64,000 nt of DNA from Lepeophtheirus salmonis (lineage: Eukaryota; Arthropoda; Copepoda; Siphonostomatoida; Caligidae), in NCBI RefSeq assembly GCF_016086655.4, contig NC_052142.2, forward strand, positions 500,422 through 564,421, given 5' to 3'. A program made the translations under genes and the position numbers. Below, in pieces: positions 1 through 11,419 of this stretch. The notes below the pieces were generated by a model that searched no databases, had not been told where the DNA came from, and saw only the letters and a program-made list of their open reading frames with translations. The stretch's first letter is position 1; each line of letters opens with the position of its first letter.

Positions 1-284
1 TTATATAGTTTTACAATAAACAAAGGATCACGAGTTTTGAAGCTTCATTTAATAATTCCTAGGTTACGATTGCCCTTCTTTATAACGTATTGTATATGCA
101 TCTTAAATTTCAAATCTCAAGAGATGTAGATTCCTAAGTCCAAGTAATACTCTACCACCTTAAGAATTGGGTGGATGAACTCTTTTTTGGAGAAAAGAAG
201 CAGGACACGTCTATTAATATTTATAGACATTCTCCAAGTTACACTCTAGTTAATAAATTAGGTATAGACATCGTCGACAGAATT

Positions 285-1335
285 TAAATCAGAACATATG
301 ATTTTTGTATCATCCGCCTATAAGAATGTGTCTTCTGAAAAATTATCTACCAAGTCATTAATGTAAATGTCAAAGAGCGTGGGTCCAAGTACACTACCCT
401 GTGGAACTGATGAAGTAACTTCACTGGGCTCAGAAAATGTGGAATTGATCATTACACTCTATATGCTATTCGTCAGCCAGGAACTAAGCCACTGTAACAA
501 CCGACCCTTAATAACGATGTTAGACAATTTAAAGAGAAGTTCCCCATGAGGGACTTTGTCGAATACCTTGCTGAAATCAAAGTATATAACAACACAGTCA
601 AGGTGATAGTTACGGTGACTAACTATAACATCCCAGAAATAAATTAGATTCGATACACACGACATATTAGGACGGAATCCGTGTTGCCTACTAGAAATAA
701 GTTTATAACTCTCAAGGAATGATTGTAGCTTCCGGTTAACGATCTGCTCCATTATTTTACCGACATGGCTTGTAAGGGATATGAGTCTGTAATTACAAGG
801 ATCAAGAGGATCTCCCTTCTTAAAGATTGGGGCTACATTGGCTATTTTCCAATCATTTGGTACATATCCACTTTCAAAAGAAAGATTAAAGAGCATAGAT
901 AGAGGGAAGGCAACACTATTAACAACTCTTTTCAAGAAGAAGGCGTTAATTCTGGCAGGTCCAGTGGAGAAAGAGAAACGGATTTTTGCAATTACACTAC
1001 GAACTTCTTCAGGAGAAAAGAAACATTCAGAGAGGGACAGGGTCCCAGGAATCATATTAATAGAACCAGCAGGTACTTGATTCAAATGGGGATGATAGAC
1101 TGATGAAAATATATGTTAAAACAAGAAGCTGTGCCAACATCATCTGAGTACACCTTCATTATTTTGTTCGAACCAATTTTGTTGTTACCAGAACCAACTC
1201 TCTTCCTTTTGATATATGAGTAAAGAGGTTTCATATTAGAGTGAGAAAGTTTAGATAGTAGCTCAATCTCATTTTTAATCCTATTTATTCGAATAAACTT
1301 ATAAGATAATATATAGTTCAAGACATTCATAATAT
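285..1335 (-). pseudogene. CR1-like non-LTR retrotransposon, reverse transcriptase fragment
   Basis: The main open stretch (459-1085) translates to the fingers and palm of a LINE reverse transcriptase: VPNDWKIANVAPIFKKGD, NYRLISLTS, QHGFRPNMSC and DFSKVFDKVPH are the usual CR1/jockey-group blocks. Reading on past the ORF end gives SSVPQGSVLGPTLF and then the catalytic box as F-L-stop-ADDTK: the Tyr of YADD has become TAG (309-320). Upstream (1082-1330, another frame) is the linker between endonuclease and reverse transcriptase (SYIKRKR). No endonuclease domain is visible. Domain substitutions (P to L in the YRPIS block, A to V in the DFSKAFD block), the stop and the frameshift show a dead copy. 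The clade call (CR1 rather than jockey) is from family memory. Confidence 0.88.
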
Positions 1336-2235
1336 GTATTGTTATGCAATTATTTCATTAAACTAAAGTATTTTAAAACTAATATTTTATTCAAATAGAA
1401 CCAACAAAATTTAAGGTCCTGAATTTAATTTCACAATTCGACAATAGAAAAATATCTTTCATGGCCATTTGTATGATGCTGTTAACTTCGTTGATTAAAT
1501 TTTTTCCGCTGAAATTGAAAAATTTAAATGCAGTTTGGAAAACGTCGTCTTAAAAATTATGATTTTCCTTGTAGAGTCCCATCAGCTTCTGTTCCATAAC
1601 ACTTTCCACCAATAAACTTGATGCGTTTAAATTCTAGAAGAATATCAAAATTTATTGTTACTTTCTATGTTCTGAAGGAAGTTTCTGAAACCTTAACTTG
1701 AGATATGTGCTTGTCCAGGAGGATATCCCTGTATTTAAATTTATAACTCCAGACAATTTTCTGAAAAGCTTGACATAAAAACAGCTATCACGTAAAATTC
1801 TTCTTTATAGATAAATACAATATTTTTCCCATCCCATAAACATTATTTAAAACTTCATTGAGTACCTTTTCTTCTATTTATGTTTTGATATAATGTTCAA
1901 CTGTACAGCTATAAAATTTATTTATCTTTGAAAATTATCTTCTTGATTTTCAATGGTATTCAGATTTGTTATTAACTATTCAATCTTTGATTAAAATAAT
2001 TTTTCTAAATGAAAAATAGTTTCGATTTTCTCAGATTGACAAATATATTTCAAATTTATTTTCAGCTATAGCTGTGTCATGATTACATATAGTCGCAGAG
2101 ACTGCCAAGGAAGATTTCACCCCATATGTTACAGAAGGTTTGACCTCCTAAAATTATTTGTGACCTCGAACATTGATTTTTTTTTTTGCCAGTCTAACCT
2201 CCCCTACTAGGTTTGGCCTCAAGACCATCCTAAAA
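1336..2235. other. AT-rich intergenic stretch, no gene seen
   Basis: Both strands are full of stops. I see no domain motif, terminal repeat or RNA gene here. Confidence 0.5.
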
Positions 2236-2239
2236 ATAG

Positions 2240-2715
2240 TCTATGGACGGTTTTTTAACCATAAGGTACCTGGACAAAACTTACGCTAGTGTTAGTAATA
2301 TGTCAAGACATCATAAAAACCAAGACTCAAAAAAAAAAAAAAAAAAAATGGTCAGAAACTTGAGGCTAGCCCCCCCCATACACACACATGGTAGACCCAA
2401 AAACCGTAAAATTTACATTCTTTTCAGCCCATAAGGTACATGGATAAAACTTGTATCAATCTATAGTACTAAGTCAGTACTTCATAAAAAACCAAGACTA
2501 TGCCTGCAAAAATTAAATCACAAGTATCGTCATCTTCGTGAGCATGCACTAAGAGCAAAAACACAAACGAAATAGAATTTGATTAATGACATTCTCTAAA
2601 CAATGTTATCCATTCAGTTTTTTTTTTTATTATAATACCATGGGATAGTACTATATATTGATGCAAGTTTTGTTTATGTACTTTATGGGATGAAATAAAC
2701 GTAAATTCAACATTT
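2240..2715. repeat. Composite direct and inverted repeat
   Basis: A unit containing CCATAAGGTACCTGGACAAA (2260-2330) recurs in the same direction at about 2428-2500 (CCCATAAGGTACATGG), and in inverted orientation at about 2645-2712. The last two copies pair as an imperfect hairpin with arms of about 65-70 bases. A 20-base A run and a C run lie between the direct copies. This resembles a small MITE or foldback remnant; no protein is encoded. Confidence 0.6.
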
Positions 2716-3603
2716 TTGGGAGACTCCCAAACTAATAACCTAAATTTTAATTTATCAAATATTAGAAGAGCTTGATAAATTTGTGGAACTGTTCCATTTA
2801 TAAAGCAAAAAAGCGGACTATCTCCGTTTTTTATAAGATGAGTATATGCGGATAAACAACTACTATCGTTTTTTTTTAAATATCTAATAAGGATGCTATT
2901 TTATTTATCTTATAATAAGTGACTTATGCTTTTAGTTACGATTTTCTTCATTTTAAAAATATGCAAAGATTATAAGAAAAAAAGACCAATGATCGTTTGA
3001 ATTGGCTTGGAATTACTTAATTTGTTACATTATAGGCAAACTTGAATCAGTACTTCGCGCAACTTGACTTTATTTTTAGTAGTATTGCTAGAACACAATA
3101 AAATATACATGGAACTGCATCTTTCTTTAACATACGGTGAGGGATAATCTGTTTGTTCAATCGTAAATATTTAATCCGTCCCTAATCTTTCAATAAGTAT
3201 AATAATAGAAACTTTATTATTGTTACATTTTTTCAAAGTTAACAAAAATATAATTAAAAGAGAAATAAGAAAATATTAATAGGAAAGAAATCATATTATT
3301 AGATGATGTCTTGGTATAACCTTGTTTCAACTATGAAGGAGAGTTTCACTTTTAATAAGTAGCCTTTAACCATTGACTCATTGCCTGAATAACCAAATCT
3401 ACACTTCGAAGAACAATATGTAGGATGGATTGTTGTCAAATAATTAGGAATACTAAATTCCAATCTAATAATAATTAAATCCGCCATTTTAATTCCTTTC
3501 AGAGACAATTTCTTCTTTTTTACTAGTAGCTAGTCTATAGAAATATTTTTCCACGCACAACAGTAGCCAGCAAAAAAAAGTAGAAAGTCCCCCCTTTTAT
3601 ATG
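2716..3603. other. No recognisable gene
   Basis: Short open frames only (for example 3299-3508 minus, 69 codons), without motifs I recognise. Confidence 0.45.
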
Positions 3604-3611
3604 TTCCACGC

Positions 3612-4359
3612 CAGGGGTCACCAAACTTATTTTAGTGTGGGCCTGTAAATGAAAGAATGATGAGTACGTTTTTGTTTTGTTTTAATTCTTTTTTGTAACC
3701 GGTAACAGTAACAGATTCATTTTCAACAAAATTTGTCGCGAAGAAGTCTTTTAGAGTTTCTAAACAAAATTTCATGGACTCATAATTTTCAGAGTGTAAT
3801 GTTCCAGAAAACTTTTGCTGGATGTTTTGCTTCATTTTGACGACGAAGATTGTACTCTTTCAAAACTGCAACACTTTTGCTGCATATTATGCAACTAGCT
3901 TTCTGGTCCTTTGATTCTACAAAAAAATACTTTACTCCCGACTCTTAATTGAAAACGTGACACTCGGTGTCCACTTTGCTTCTTTCTTTTTTGGTAGACA
4001 TAATGAAGAATGAAGGAAACAGGATCTGAAAATGTAAGAACGGGAGAGATACATAATTGTGGGATACCCAAGCAGTGATTGAGAAAATGAATGTAGCTCC
4101 TGCAGATCCTACATTTGTTCTGAATATATCATTCTTGAACAAGAAAAATATACTCTATAGTTATTTAAAAGATAATACGCATAAAATATACTACAACAAT
4201 AGAAAATAGATATAGCAATCAATATCTTCTAATTTTCCAAACAACATATTCAAATTTAATTTAGATCACCTAGTCGCATATTCAAGTACCGTTGGCAGGC
4301 CATATGAACTTACGTCGAGGGTTGGATCTGGCCCACAGATCGAAGTTTGGTTACCCCTG
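3612..4359 (-). mobile_element. Internally deleted hAT element (Charlie8/GTF2IRD2-like)
   Basis: The ends are near-perfect terminal inverted repeats: CAGGGGTCACCAAACTT at 3612 and, inverted, AAGTTTGGTTACCCCTG ending at 4359. The flanking octamers are ttccacgc (3604-3611) and ttccagac (4360-4367), six of eight matching, consistent with a decayed 8-bp hAT target duplication. At 748 bp it cannot carry a full transposase; only a BED-finger exon remains (see 3789-4001). Confidence 0.85.
3789..4001 (-). pseudogene. hAT transposase N-terminus with BED-type zinc finger
   Basis: Starting at MSTKKERSKVDTECHVFN the frame meets a TAA, then continues with YFFVESKDQKASCIICSK and VAVLKEYNLRRQNEAKH. This is the BED finger start typical of Charlie8/GTF2IRD2/ZBED-type proteins (family knowledge). 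The C-x2-C pair is kept, but the first His of the usual RRH..KH pair is Gln, so zinc binding would be impaired as well as the frame being broken. The remaining sequence shifts frame and runs into the left terminal repeat. Confidence 0.75.
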
Positions 4360-4367
4360 TTCCAGAC

Positions 4368-5000
4368 TAACAAGTATATTTTTCTTTTCTTCACCCTTAG
4401 GAACACATACCCTCCCAGTTAGAACTCAACGGACAGAAGGGGCACTTAGATGATGTAGAGCTTGTTTTTTCTTCGTTCCTGATTGGGTGAAAATTTTCAA
4501 ATGCCACATAATCCTATTCAAAAGTTATTTGCGGTGTTTTATTTAGTGAGATCAAAATTAATTTAAATATTTAGCATGACTATAATATATTTTCATAGTG
4601 ACCATGTGTGTGAAGTGTATTGTAAAATTTGATATGTTAGGAATAAAAGTATCAAGGCTTCTCATCGATAAAAATATTTAGATGTCGAAAAGACATGAAC
4701 AGAAGGAGGTTGTGAATCAATGCCATCAAACGTTGGTATTGCACTCCCACCAATAATTATTTATATATTTATTAAATAAAATTTGAATTAATAATTAGAT
4801 TTTACTTAGGTATATAAAATTTAAAGAATAAATTCCTTTCACTTTTAACTTTGACTTTATTCTTAAATCTTAACTTTTTATGTAAATTTTTAAATAAACA
4901 TGATAAAAGGATATATTAGCTAGTATTTTATTAAAAATAACAAAAGGATATCTTAAACCATGAAAAAAGAACAACTATCAGTCGGTGCAACAGGTAAATG
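4368..5000. other. No recognisable gene
   Basis: AT-rich sequence; nothing supported on either strand. Confidence 0.4.
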
Positions 5001-5009
5001 AATAGGTTT

Positions 5010-5531
5010 CTAAGTCATAAGCATTTGTAAACATAAAAACGGAAACGAAATTCAATATGATAAGACTCAAAATATGAAGAAGGTTTTGGAGAAGAGCAGC
5101 TTAAATGGCTTGAGGTTTAATTAAATTACCTACAAGGTACATTGAATGGAGGAAATAAACATAAGTTCCACTTTGTATCAAACAAGGACATCAACAGAAA
5201 TTACTCTATTTTCTATCCTCAATTCTTCGCTCAGTTGATCAAGGACTTACCTTATTAACTCACCAAAAGCTCATCAGTATTACTATAGGTAGTGATGAAA
5301 ATCCCGCCTACAATGGGGATGTTTAAAAAAAAGCCCAAAAATCAACATGATAACCCCGACAATTTGAAGAATGTTTTGGAGGAGAAAAAGGAATGAAGTT
5401 TCATTAGATCAGCTACAATCAGCTGTGACAGGGGAGAAAGAAGATAAGGTAATAAACAAGGACATTTGCTAGAATTACTACGATATCGGTGGATTGCGGT
5501 ATCCTTTGGGCCTTTTGTAAGTGGCAAAACT
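5010..5531 (+). repeat. Dispersed hAT-left-end repeat, two partial copies
   Basis: The second copy starts near 5288 with TAGTGATGAAAATCC, passes through AACATGATAACCCCGACA, and contains GTTTCATTAGATCAGCTACA, the family's landmarks. A more diverged partial copy lies at about 5030-5230 (GAAGGTTTTGGAGAAGAGCA). Other copies in this window are listed separately. The 3' part here abuts the 89-bp duplication bounding the LINE insertion. Confidence 0.65.
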
Positions 5532-5620
5532 GTTAAATGTGACTACTGTTTGAGCCCCATATACTAATTAAGCAGTGAGGTACAGTGAGGTATTTATGTT
5601 ATATGTTATTCTGAAAACAA
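5532..5620. repeat. Left copy of 89-bp direct repeat flanking a LINE
   Basis: This segment, beginning GTTAAATGTGACTACTGTTT, is repeated at 8779-8867 in the same orientation with no gaps and about six substitutions. The second copy begins directly after a run of eight A. Best read as an unusually long target-site duplication. Confidence 0.8.
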
Positions 5621-8600
5621 AAACTTGAGAGGAAAACAACGTGGTTTTCACCTTAAGTTTAAAAAATATTTTTCATAAGGATGTAGGAATTGTTAAAAAA
5701 GTATTGTGATTTCATTTTTGTGCTAAGTGAAGTGGGTGGGTGATAGTAAATTCGTTCTTTGCTTTGCTTGAAGTGGAATCCTGAGGATTCTTCTGGGATC
5801 CTCAAAGTTCCTTTAAAGGTTTAGAGCTATTGTAAGAAAGTTCCGTTAAATTTCTTACTAAAAATATGTATAAATCGACGGAGGAAAATTTGTTTGCCTC
5901 TAGTTACCTACGAGCTCTGAAGAAGAATTTAGCTACTAAAGCCAATAGGTGTAGGTTAATTGTTGATTTGACTTCATCAAAGAATGATCAATACCCAGGC
6001 AGACCTTCCAATTTAGAAGTAGGGGATACTATTTTTGGTATCCTTACGTTAGAACAGGTTAATATACAGAGAGTGCATATATCTACTTTCTTTTTTATTG
6101 AAAAAAAGAAAGCAAAAATGAGCAAATATATGATGACATACAGAAAATAATGAAAAAAGATTCTTTGTTCACTCGCCATTTGACATTGGACATTGCCAAA
6201 GACTTGGTGATTTCATAGATTTCAGAAAAAGAAATGAGTCAAAAGTTTGAAATTGAACCAAATCCTTACAAGCAATTAAAAAATGTGTTGCCTAGGAACG
6301 ACATATGTGTAAAAAGGTAAATACACTTATTATTGACATCAAAAGTATAACAGAATCCAAATCCGTTCTGAAACTATTTATAATAATTTCCAGAGTATAG
6401 TTGAATGCTGCAGGAATTATTTTCCTAAATCTAAAAAAGTAGAGTCTTGCTCTGTGTTATCGTATGAAAATATTTTAAATGGTCTCATTTTTATAAATAT
6501 AATAAAGCATCTGGCCCCGACAACATTAAAGGGAAATTTTTTAGCCTATGTTCCGATGCCATAGACACTTTTGAAATTTGGGGGGAAGATGGAACTTAAA
6601 GGAAAACTTCCTCCAGCACTAACTCGTGAAAAAATTTCATGGATTCCTAAGAAGGGTGTTGGAACGAGCTTAGGTCATTGGAGACCTTTAACTATATTAA
6701 ACAAAGCCTATCAAATATTGGCTGGTGTCTTGGCTGGGCAAATAGAACCGATTTTAAATAAACGTTTATGAACGGAGCAAAAATGTTTTTTAAGAAGGAG
6801 ACGTATCTCAGATATTTCCAGGCATATTCAGACTGCAATAAAGGAAAGGAAAGAAAGCAAGAAGTTTGGAGCTATAATAGCAGTGGATTTCTGTAAAGCA
6901 TTTGACTCCACCCATAACAATTTTATCTTAAAAGCTGTTAAGAAATATCTCCCAAGACGATTCTTTAATCCAATTCTAGCTCTTCTTTATAACGGATCCT
7001 CCACATTTTCCATAGACGTACATAATAGTAACCCTATCTTGTTGGGGGAAAGTGGTCGATGGGGATGCCCGTTTCTCCATTACTTTTTGTTGCTGCTATG
7101 GAGAAAATGAGTCTTGTACTGTTACGGAAGTATGGGGGATTTGACATTGGTTTTGCTGGAAAGAAACAACTGTTGGATCTATATGCTGACGATATCACTC
7201 TTATGGTGGAAGTAAATTCTGTTGGTCATATAAATGAGAGAATCGAGCCTCTACTAGCTTTTTTTTAAACAGATTTTACCCTTAGATCTTTGATCTCGTT
7301 TGATTCCTTCAACTAACGTAGCTTCGTGCAGAGGATAAATATATTAGGCATTGAGTAGCAGAGTAATGGAGCTTCAGATACTAATTGTAACATTCTGCTC
7401 TTGCAAGCACAAAAATGGCGTAAAACCTGGAGAACACTAAGGCTTCAGAAAAGAGTTGACTTATACAATACTAAACTAATATTTCAAATGATATACGTCA
7501 CAGCCGCACTCTCATCGATGGGAGAGAGTGCTATCGAGCAATAATAATACGGGCTTAATACTTTATTTAGTCGTAAATATCTTCCAGCACTGAAAAGGCT
7601 TCACTTGCAGTTAGGTGGAGGCTTGTCCTTATTGGAAAATATGTTACCTAGAATATACATAAAAGTTTTTGTTGATATCATTACTAAACCTATGGTGAAA
7701 TGGAGGAATTCTATTTACGAATAGCATGTTTTTAAGTTTCATATGTTAGGTAAAGATCTCTCGAATGAAATTATTTACTACTTTTTAAAGGAATGGGGGC
7801 CGATCCAGAGAACCATATGGAAATTATCACCTCTTTATGATTAAAATAATATCGTCGATATAGTGCATAAAAACTAAAAAAAAGATACCCTTCTATAAAA
7901 ATCTTTCATCGGCAAAAATATTAGAAAAGACTGGCATTGAAAATAACACTATAATTATTAATGACACTCATAGAAATTATATTTTTAATACCAGAAGATT
8001 TATTTTCCCTCTGAAGCGATCAGCTCTAAAACACGTGCCTCTCACTCCATGGTATATGAATTTGTAATCAAGGAATAAGGAATATTCCAAGATTAAAATA
8101 ATCTGGAGCTTTTATAAAAATGTTATGCCTTTCTCCATCTTGCGGAAGTGAGTGCGGATTCTCTAGTGGGGATCAATGATCAATAAAGGCATACATAGTA
8201 TTTGGCATGCCATCTAGAACATTTTACAGTACAGAAGAAAAAGTTATTAGTGCTAATATTATAAATGTCTAAGCATTTTTTTAGCCAATATAATATAATA
8301 AAGGAACCAATTGGCACCCCTCACATTAGAACAAATATTATATCTGCTGCAGTAAGGTGTACTGCATTTTAACTGAAGATACCGAACCTAACGAACGATT
8401 TATTGTGAAGGTACGCGTTTGGATTGATAAAATACTTCCCATCATCTTCTGCTAGGCACTTGAAAATGTTAAAACATATTATCAACTATTACAAGAAGCA
8501 TGTTGTGAAGTCGGAGGTTCTGGAATAGTTTATTTTATTTTATTGTTTACTTGACTATTTTAATAATTTGGTTTTTTTTTTTTTTTGTTTGGAATTCTTT

Positions 8601-8778
8601 TTAACGTATGAAATAGGATTAAATGATTAGTACATGATAGGCCATACCAAGAAATTTAGGTCTTTAAATAGGAAGTTAATTTTAAACTATGATGTTTATT
8701 TACGTATGCATATATTACGCAAATTTTCAGTTTGTATTTATCTATTTATATAAAAACCTTCCTGTAGGGGAAAAAAAA
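5621..8778 (+). mobile_element. L1/Tx1-type LINE insertion, 3.16 kb, decayed
   Basis: The bounds come from the 89-bp flanking duplication and from the A run at 8771-8778 directly before its right copy, which fits a plus-strand LINE 3' tail. The interior carries one reverse transcriptase with a stop and a frameshift (6571-7268) and degraded 5' and 3' parts. An upstream open stretch at 5866-6150 may be the linker before the reverse transcriptase. No endonuclease is recognisable, so it is probably 5' truncated. Confidence 0.75.
6571..7268 (+). pseudogene. LINE reverse transcriptase (L1/Tx1 group)
   Basis: Recognisable blocks in order: ISWIPKKG, GHWRPLTILNKAYQILAGVL, IIAVDFCKAFDSTHNNF, then WGCPVSPLLFVAAMEKM and the catalytic LYADDITLM. 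This order and the wording (IPKKG..WRP..L...YKI) is that of the L1/Tx1 lineage. There is one in-frame TGA at 6769-6771, and a frame change near 7060, where GRWGCP moves to a different frame before PVSPLLF. The three catalytic Asp positions are kept (DFCKAFDS and YADD). RNA would be copied at a nicked target site if it were active. Confidence 0.85.
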
Positions 8779-8867
8779 GTTAAATGTGACTACTGTTTGA
8801 GCTCCATATACTAATTAAACATTGAGGTACAGTGTGGTAATTATGTTATCTGTTATTCTGAAAACAA
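8779..8867. repeat. Right copy of 89-bp direct repeat flanking a LINE
   Basis: Gapless match to 5532-5620 with about six differences; it starts directly after the poly-A run. Confidence 0.8.
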
Positions 8868-9600
8868 TATAAAACATCAGTTTTTTCAATCCATTAATTT
8901 AAATTTTATTCTTCGAAAGTTTGGTAGAAGATTCCAGTGTCATCTTGTTTGAAAGCTAAGTATTGTGTGATCAGATGTAATGATCACGTATTTATTATCA
9001 ATTTTTACTGAGATTGACCAAAACCGGAAGAACTTCATGAATCCATTATGTTTGAAAATAGAAATTTGGATGAGTCTTGCATTTGTAGAAAGTGTCAGAT
9101 TCACTATGAAAATGTTGCTTATGCTTGAAATATCTCATTTATATCCACTATCTGTCACGTCTTTGACTATCGTTTCCCATAATTGGAGTAAGGCTCCTTG
9201 ATGAGTCTCCTCTTGATTGAATTACCGATTCATGATAACTACAATACTACAGATAAATATTTGAATCGATAAATTTCCAGGGAATTGCCAAAAAATTATT
9301 GGGAATCGATAAGTGTATTTGCTCAAAATTCATTCAATTCTATATCCAATAATTCCCAGGAATCAAGACTAGTAATTGTATTCTTGAGAGCTTGTTGATA
9401 AAACAATGAAGTCCAAGTGGACTTGGTTATTGAATTTTGAAGGTATTTTATTAAGATACCGCATTTGTTGAACTGGCATTCATAACAACTTTTAACAAAA
9501 TTTGCAACTAGATTTGAGTCGTTTTCTATGAAAAATATTGATGGTTATTTTTTTTTGTTTTTTTTTCTTCAGCGATGGTAAATGTGGGCACCTAGTAATG
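8868..9600. other. No recognisable gene
   Basis: AT-rich. The 73-codon open frame at 8980-9201 shows no family motif. Confidence 0.4.
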
Positions 9601-9639
9601 CGTTATCATGGTATATTTTTAAAATTTGATTATTGAGGA

Positions 9640-11260
9640 AAGAAGAAGCAACAATAACCTGGTTGCTTCAATGTTCTTTATACATTAGTATGCGACTGAA
9701 AAGAAAGAAAATATTGATATACTTGCAATCGATATTTTCGTTGAATAGTCCTTCTCTGTTGTTGATTACTTTTTCTACACATAGAATCCTTTAACTTATT
9801 CTTTTTTATGTCGTTAGAATCTATGTTTATTTTTCCATGTTCAATGATTGATATATCATATGTGCCTATATCTTCAATAAGATTTTTGGAAAGGTAGTCA
9901 GGGTCACTCATTTCGTATCTCTTCATGTAATGAGTTGAGAAGTTGTATGCTATTGTTTTGTCTTGTAGCCGCTGGTACTGTTTTGACTCTGATTTTATTT
10001 GTAGTGATGGAGATGGGCTTGTGATCTATAAAGACTTTAAATGTCTTTTGCCAGTACAAATAATTATGAAAATATTCTATGTGAAATATGATCGTTGTTT
10101 TTTCTATAATTAAGGTGCTATAATTTTTCTAAGATTTAATGCTTGCCTTTGACGGATATCAGATGAAATAAAGTTTATTGTTCTTGTGTTGATATAAGAC
10201 TGCTTCAAGACCGGATTGTTCTAAGTTATTATCTATTACGGCATAATTGTAAAGTTCAGATGCCAGTTCTGGATTTGGTAATGAAAATGCTGGGGCAGAG
10301 ATAAGCTAGAGCCATAAGGATTCGAATGCTTCTTGTGCTGTTCTTTTGTATACGTCCTTTTGTGTATCCACAAATTTTCTTTTTTGAGATTTGATAACAG
10401 AGCTTCTACTTAGGCGAAATCTTTTATGGTGATGCAAAACAAATTCGAATGGGGACGCCGGTCAAAAAAATGTTATTTCTATTGATAGAAGTGGAAGATT
10501 TGTTTCCTTATTCATTGAGCCTCATTTTTTATTAATTCCTATTTAATGAATATGATCTTGGAAGTTTTCGTTAGACCCATTTTAGCCCAAAAAAAGCTTT
10601 GTATTTTTCTTGAAAATACACTTACAATATAAGCTTTTATGCTAGATTCTTAAGATAGAAAACGAGGTAACTGAATTTACAATAGCTACAGCTCTGTAAA
10701 AGATCTGGTAGCTTTTTAGAAATTGTATAGTCTAGAGTCATGGATTTTCTTGAATTTGAAAGTAATTAAGATGTTTTCGCTAATGCATGAAATGGAAACA
10801 CCTTAGTCGAATAGGATTTTTAGTGGTTGTCTTAATCTGTTCACTATCTTATGAGGTATGGTGCTGGCTTGCAATTAATTGATGTTGATGAAGATAAGTA
10901 AGGGAGGGGTAGCCATGCCTTCACTCCTTTATGCAAATCCTTATCTCAATACCACGTAGAGGAGGTTGGAATTATTTTTCACCTGGATTATTTTTCACAT
11001 CTAACTAAGAGATATTCTGCCAAATTCGATTCTTCTCTACTTACATTTAGAGATTGGATAAGCTCTTTTGAGCCCATCTCCTTATTTGGATAAGCACTCT
11101 CTTAATTATAGATAACTTCGAGGATAATTGAATAACTTCATCTATAAACGAAGTATAACAGGTTTGTGCTTCATGAACCATAGCTTTATGACTTTCAGCA
11201 GCCATGGCATTGTCCTAAGTAAAATATAATAAGAAGTCAGGCTCTGTTATTTCTGACTTA
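9640..11260 (-). pseudogene. Ty3/gypsy-type LTR retrotransposon remnant (protease and RNase H parts)
   Basis: On the minus strand, near 10760-10820, PLKILFD-stop-GVSISCISENI is a retropepsin active site, with the Thr of the D-T-G triad turned into TAA. At about 10150-10400 comes LISAPAFSLPNPELASELYN, then EAVLYQHKN, the usual tether-RNase H region. Near 10020 follows VFIDHKPIS, and at about 9890-9970 RLQDKTIAYNFSTHY with EMSDPDYLSK, matching the end of gypsy RNase H (..ADYLSR). Only about 300 bases separate protease from RNase H, so most reverse transcriptase is deleted. Several stops and frame changes occur. The segment at 9678-9926 is the longest open part. No LTRs were found. Confidence 0.72.
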
Positions 11261-11411
11261 AAATCAGAGACTCCACATTGCTGTTTTGGATATTTATTAC
11301 GGCTTTCCAAGAGAAACTGCTTCGTTAATCCTGTCACAAGTATTGACAATTATTTTTTATTATTATTCAATGTTCTTCTTCTCTTCACTTTTTTTATATT
11401 CTTTCTTTTGT

Positions 11412-11419
11412 ATTATAAT
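11412..11419. repeat. Target-site duplication, left (hAT copy A)
   Basis: ATTATAAT, identical to 13361-13368. Confidence 0.85.

Noticed and set aside
838..1080. Plus-strand open frame of 80 codons
   Set aside because: Shadow of the minus-strand reverse transcriptase; no motif of its own.
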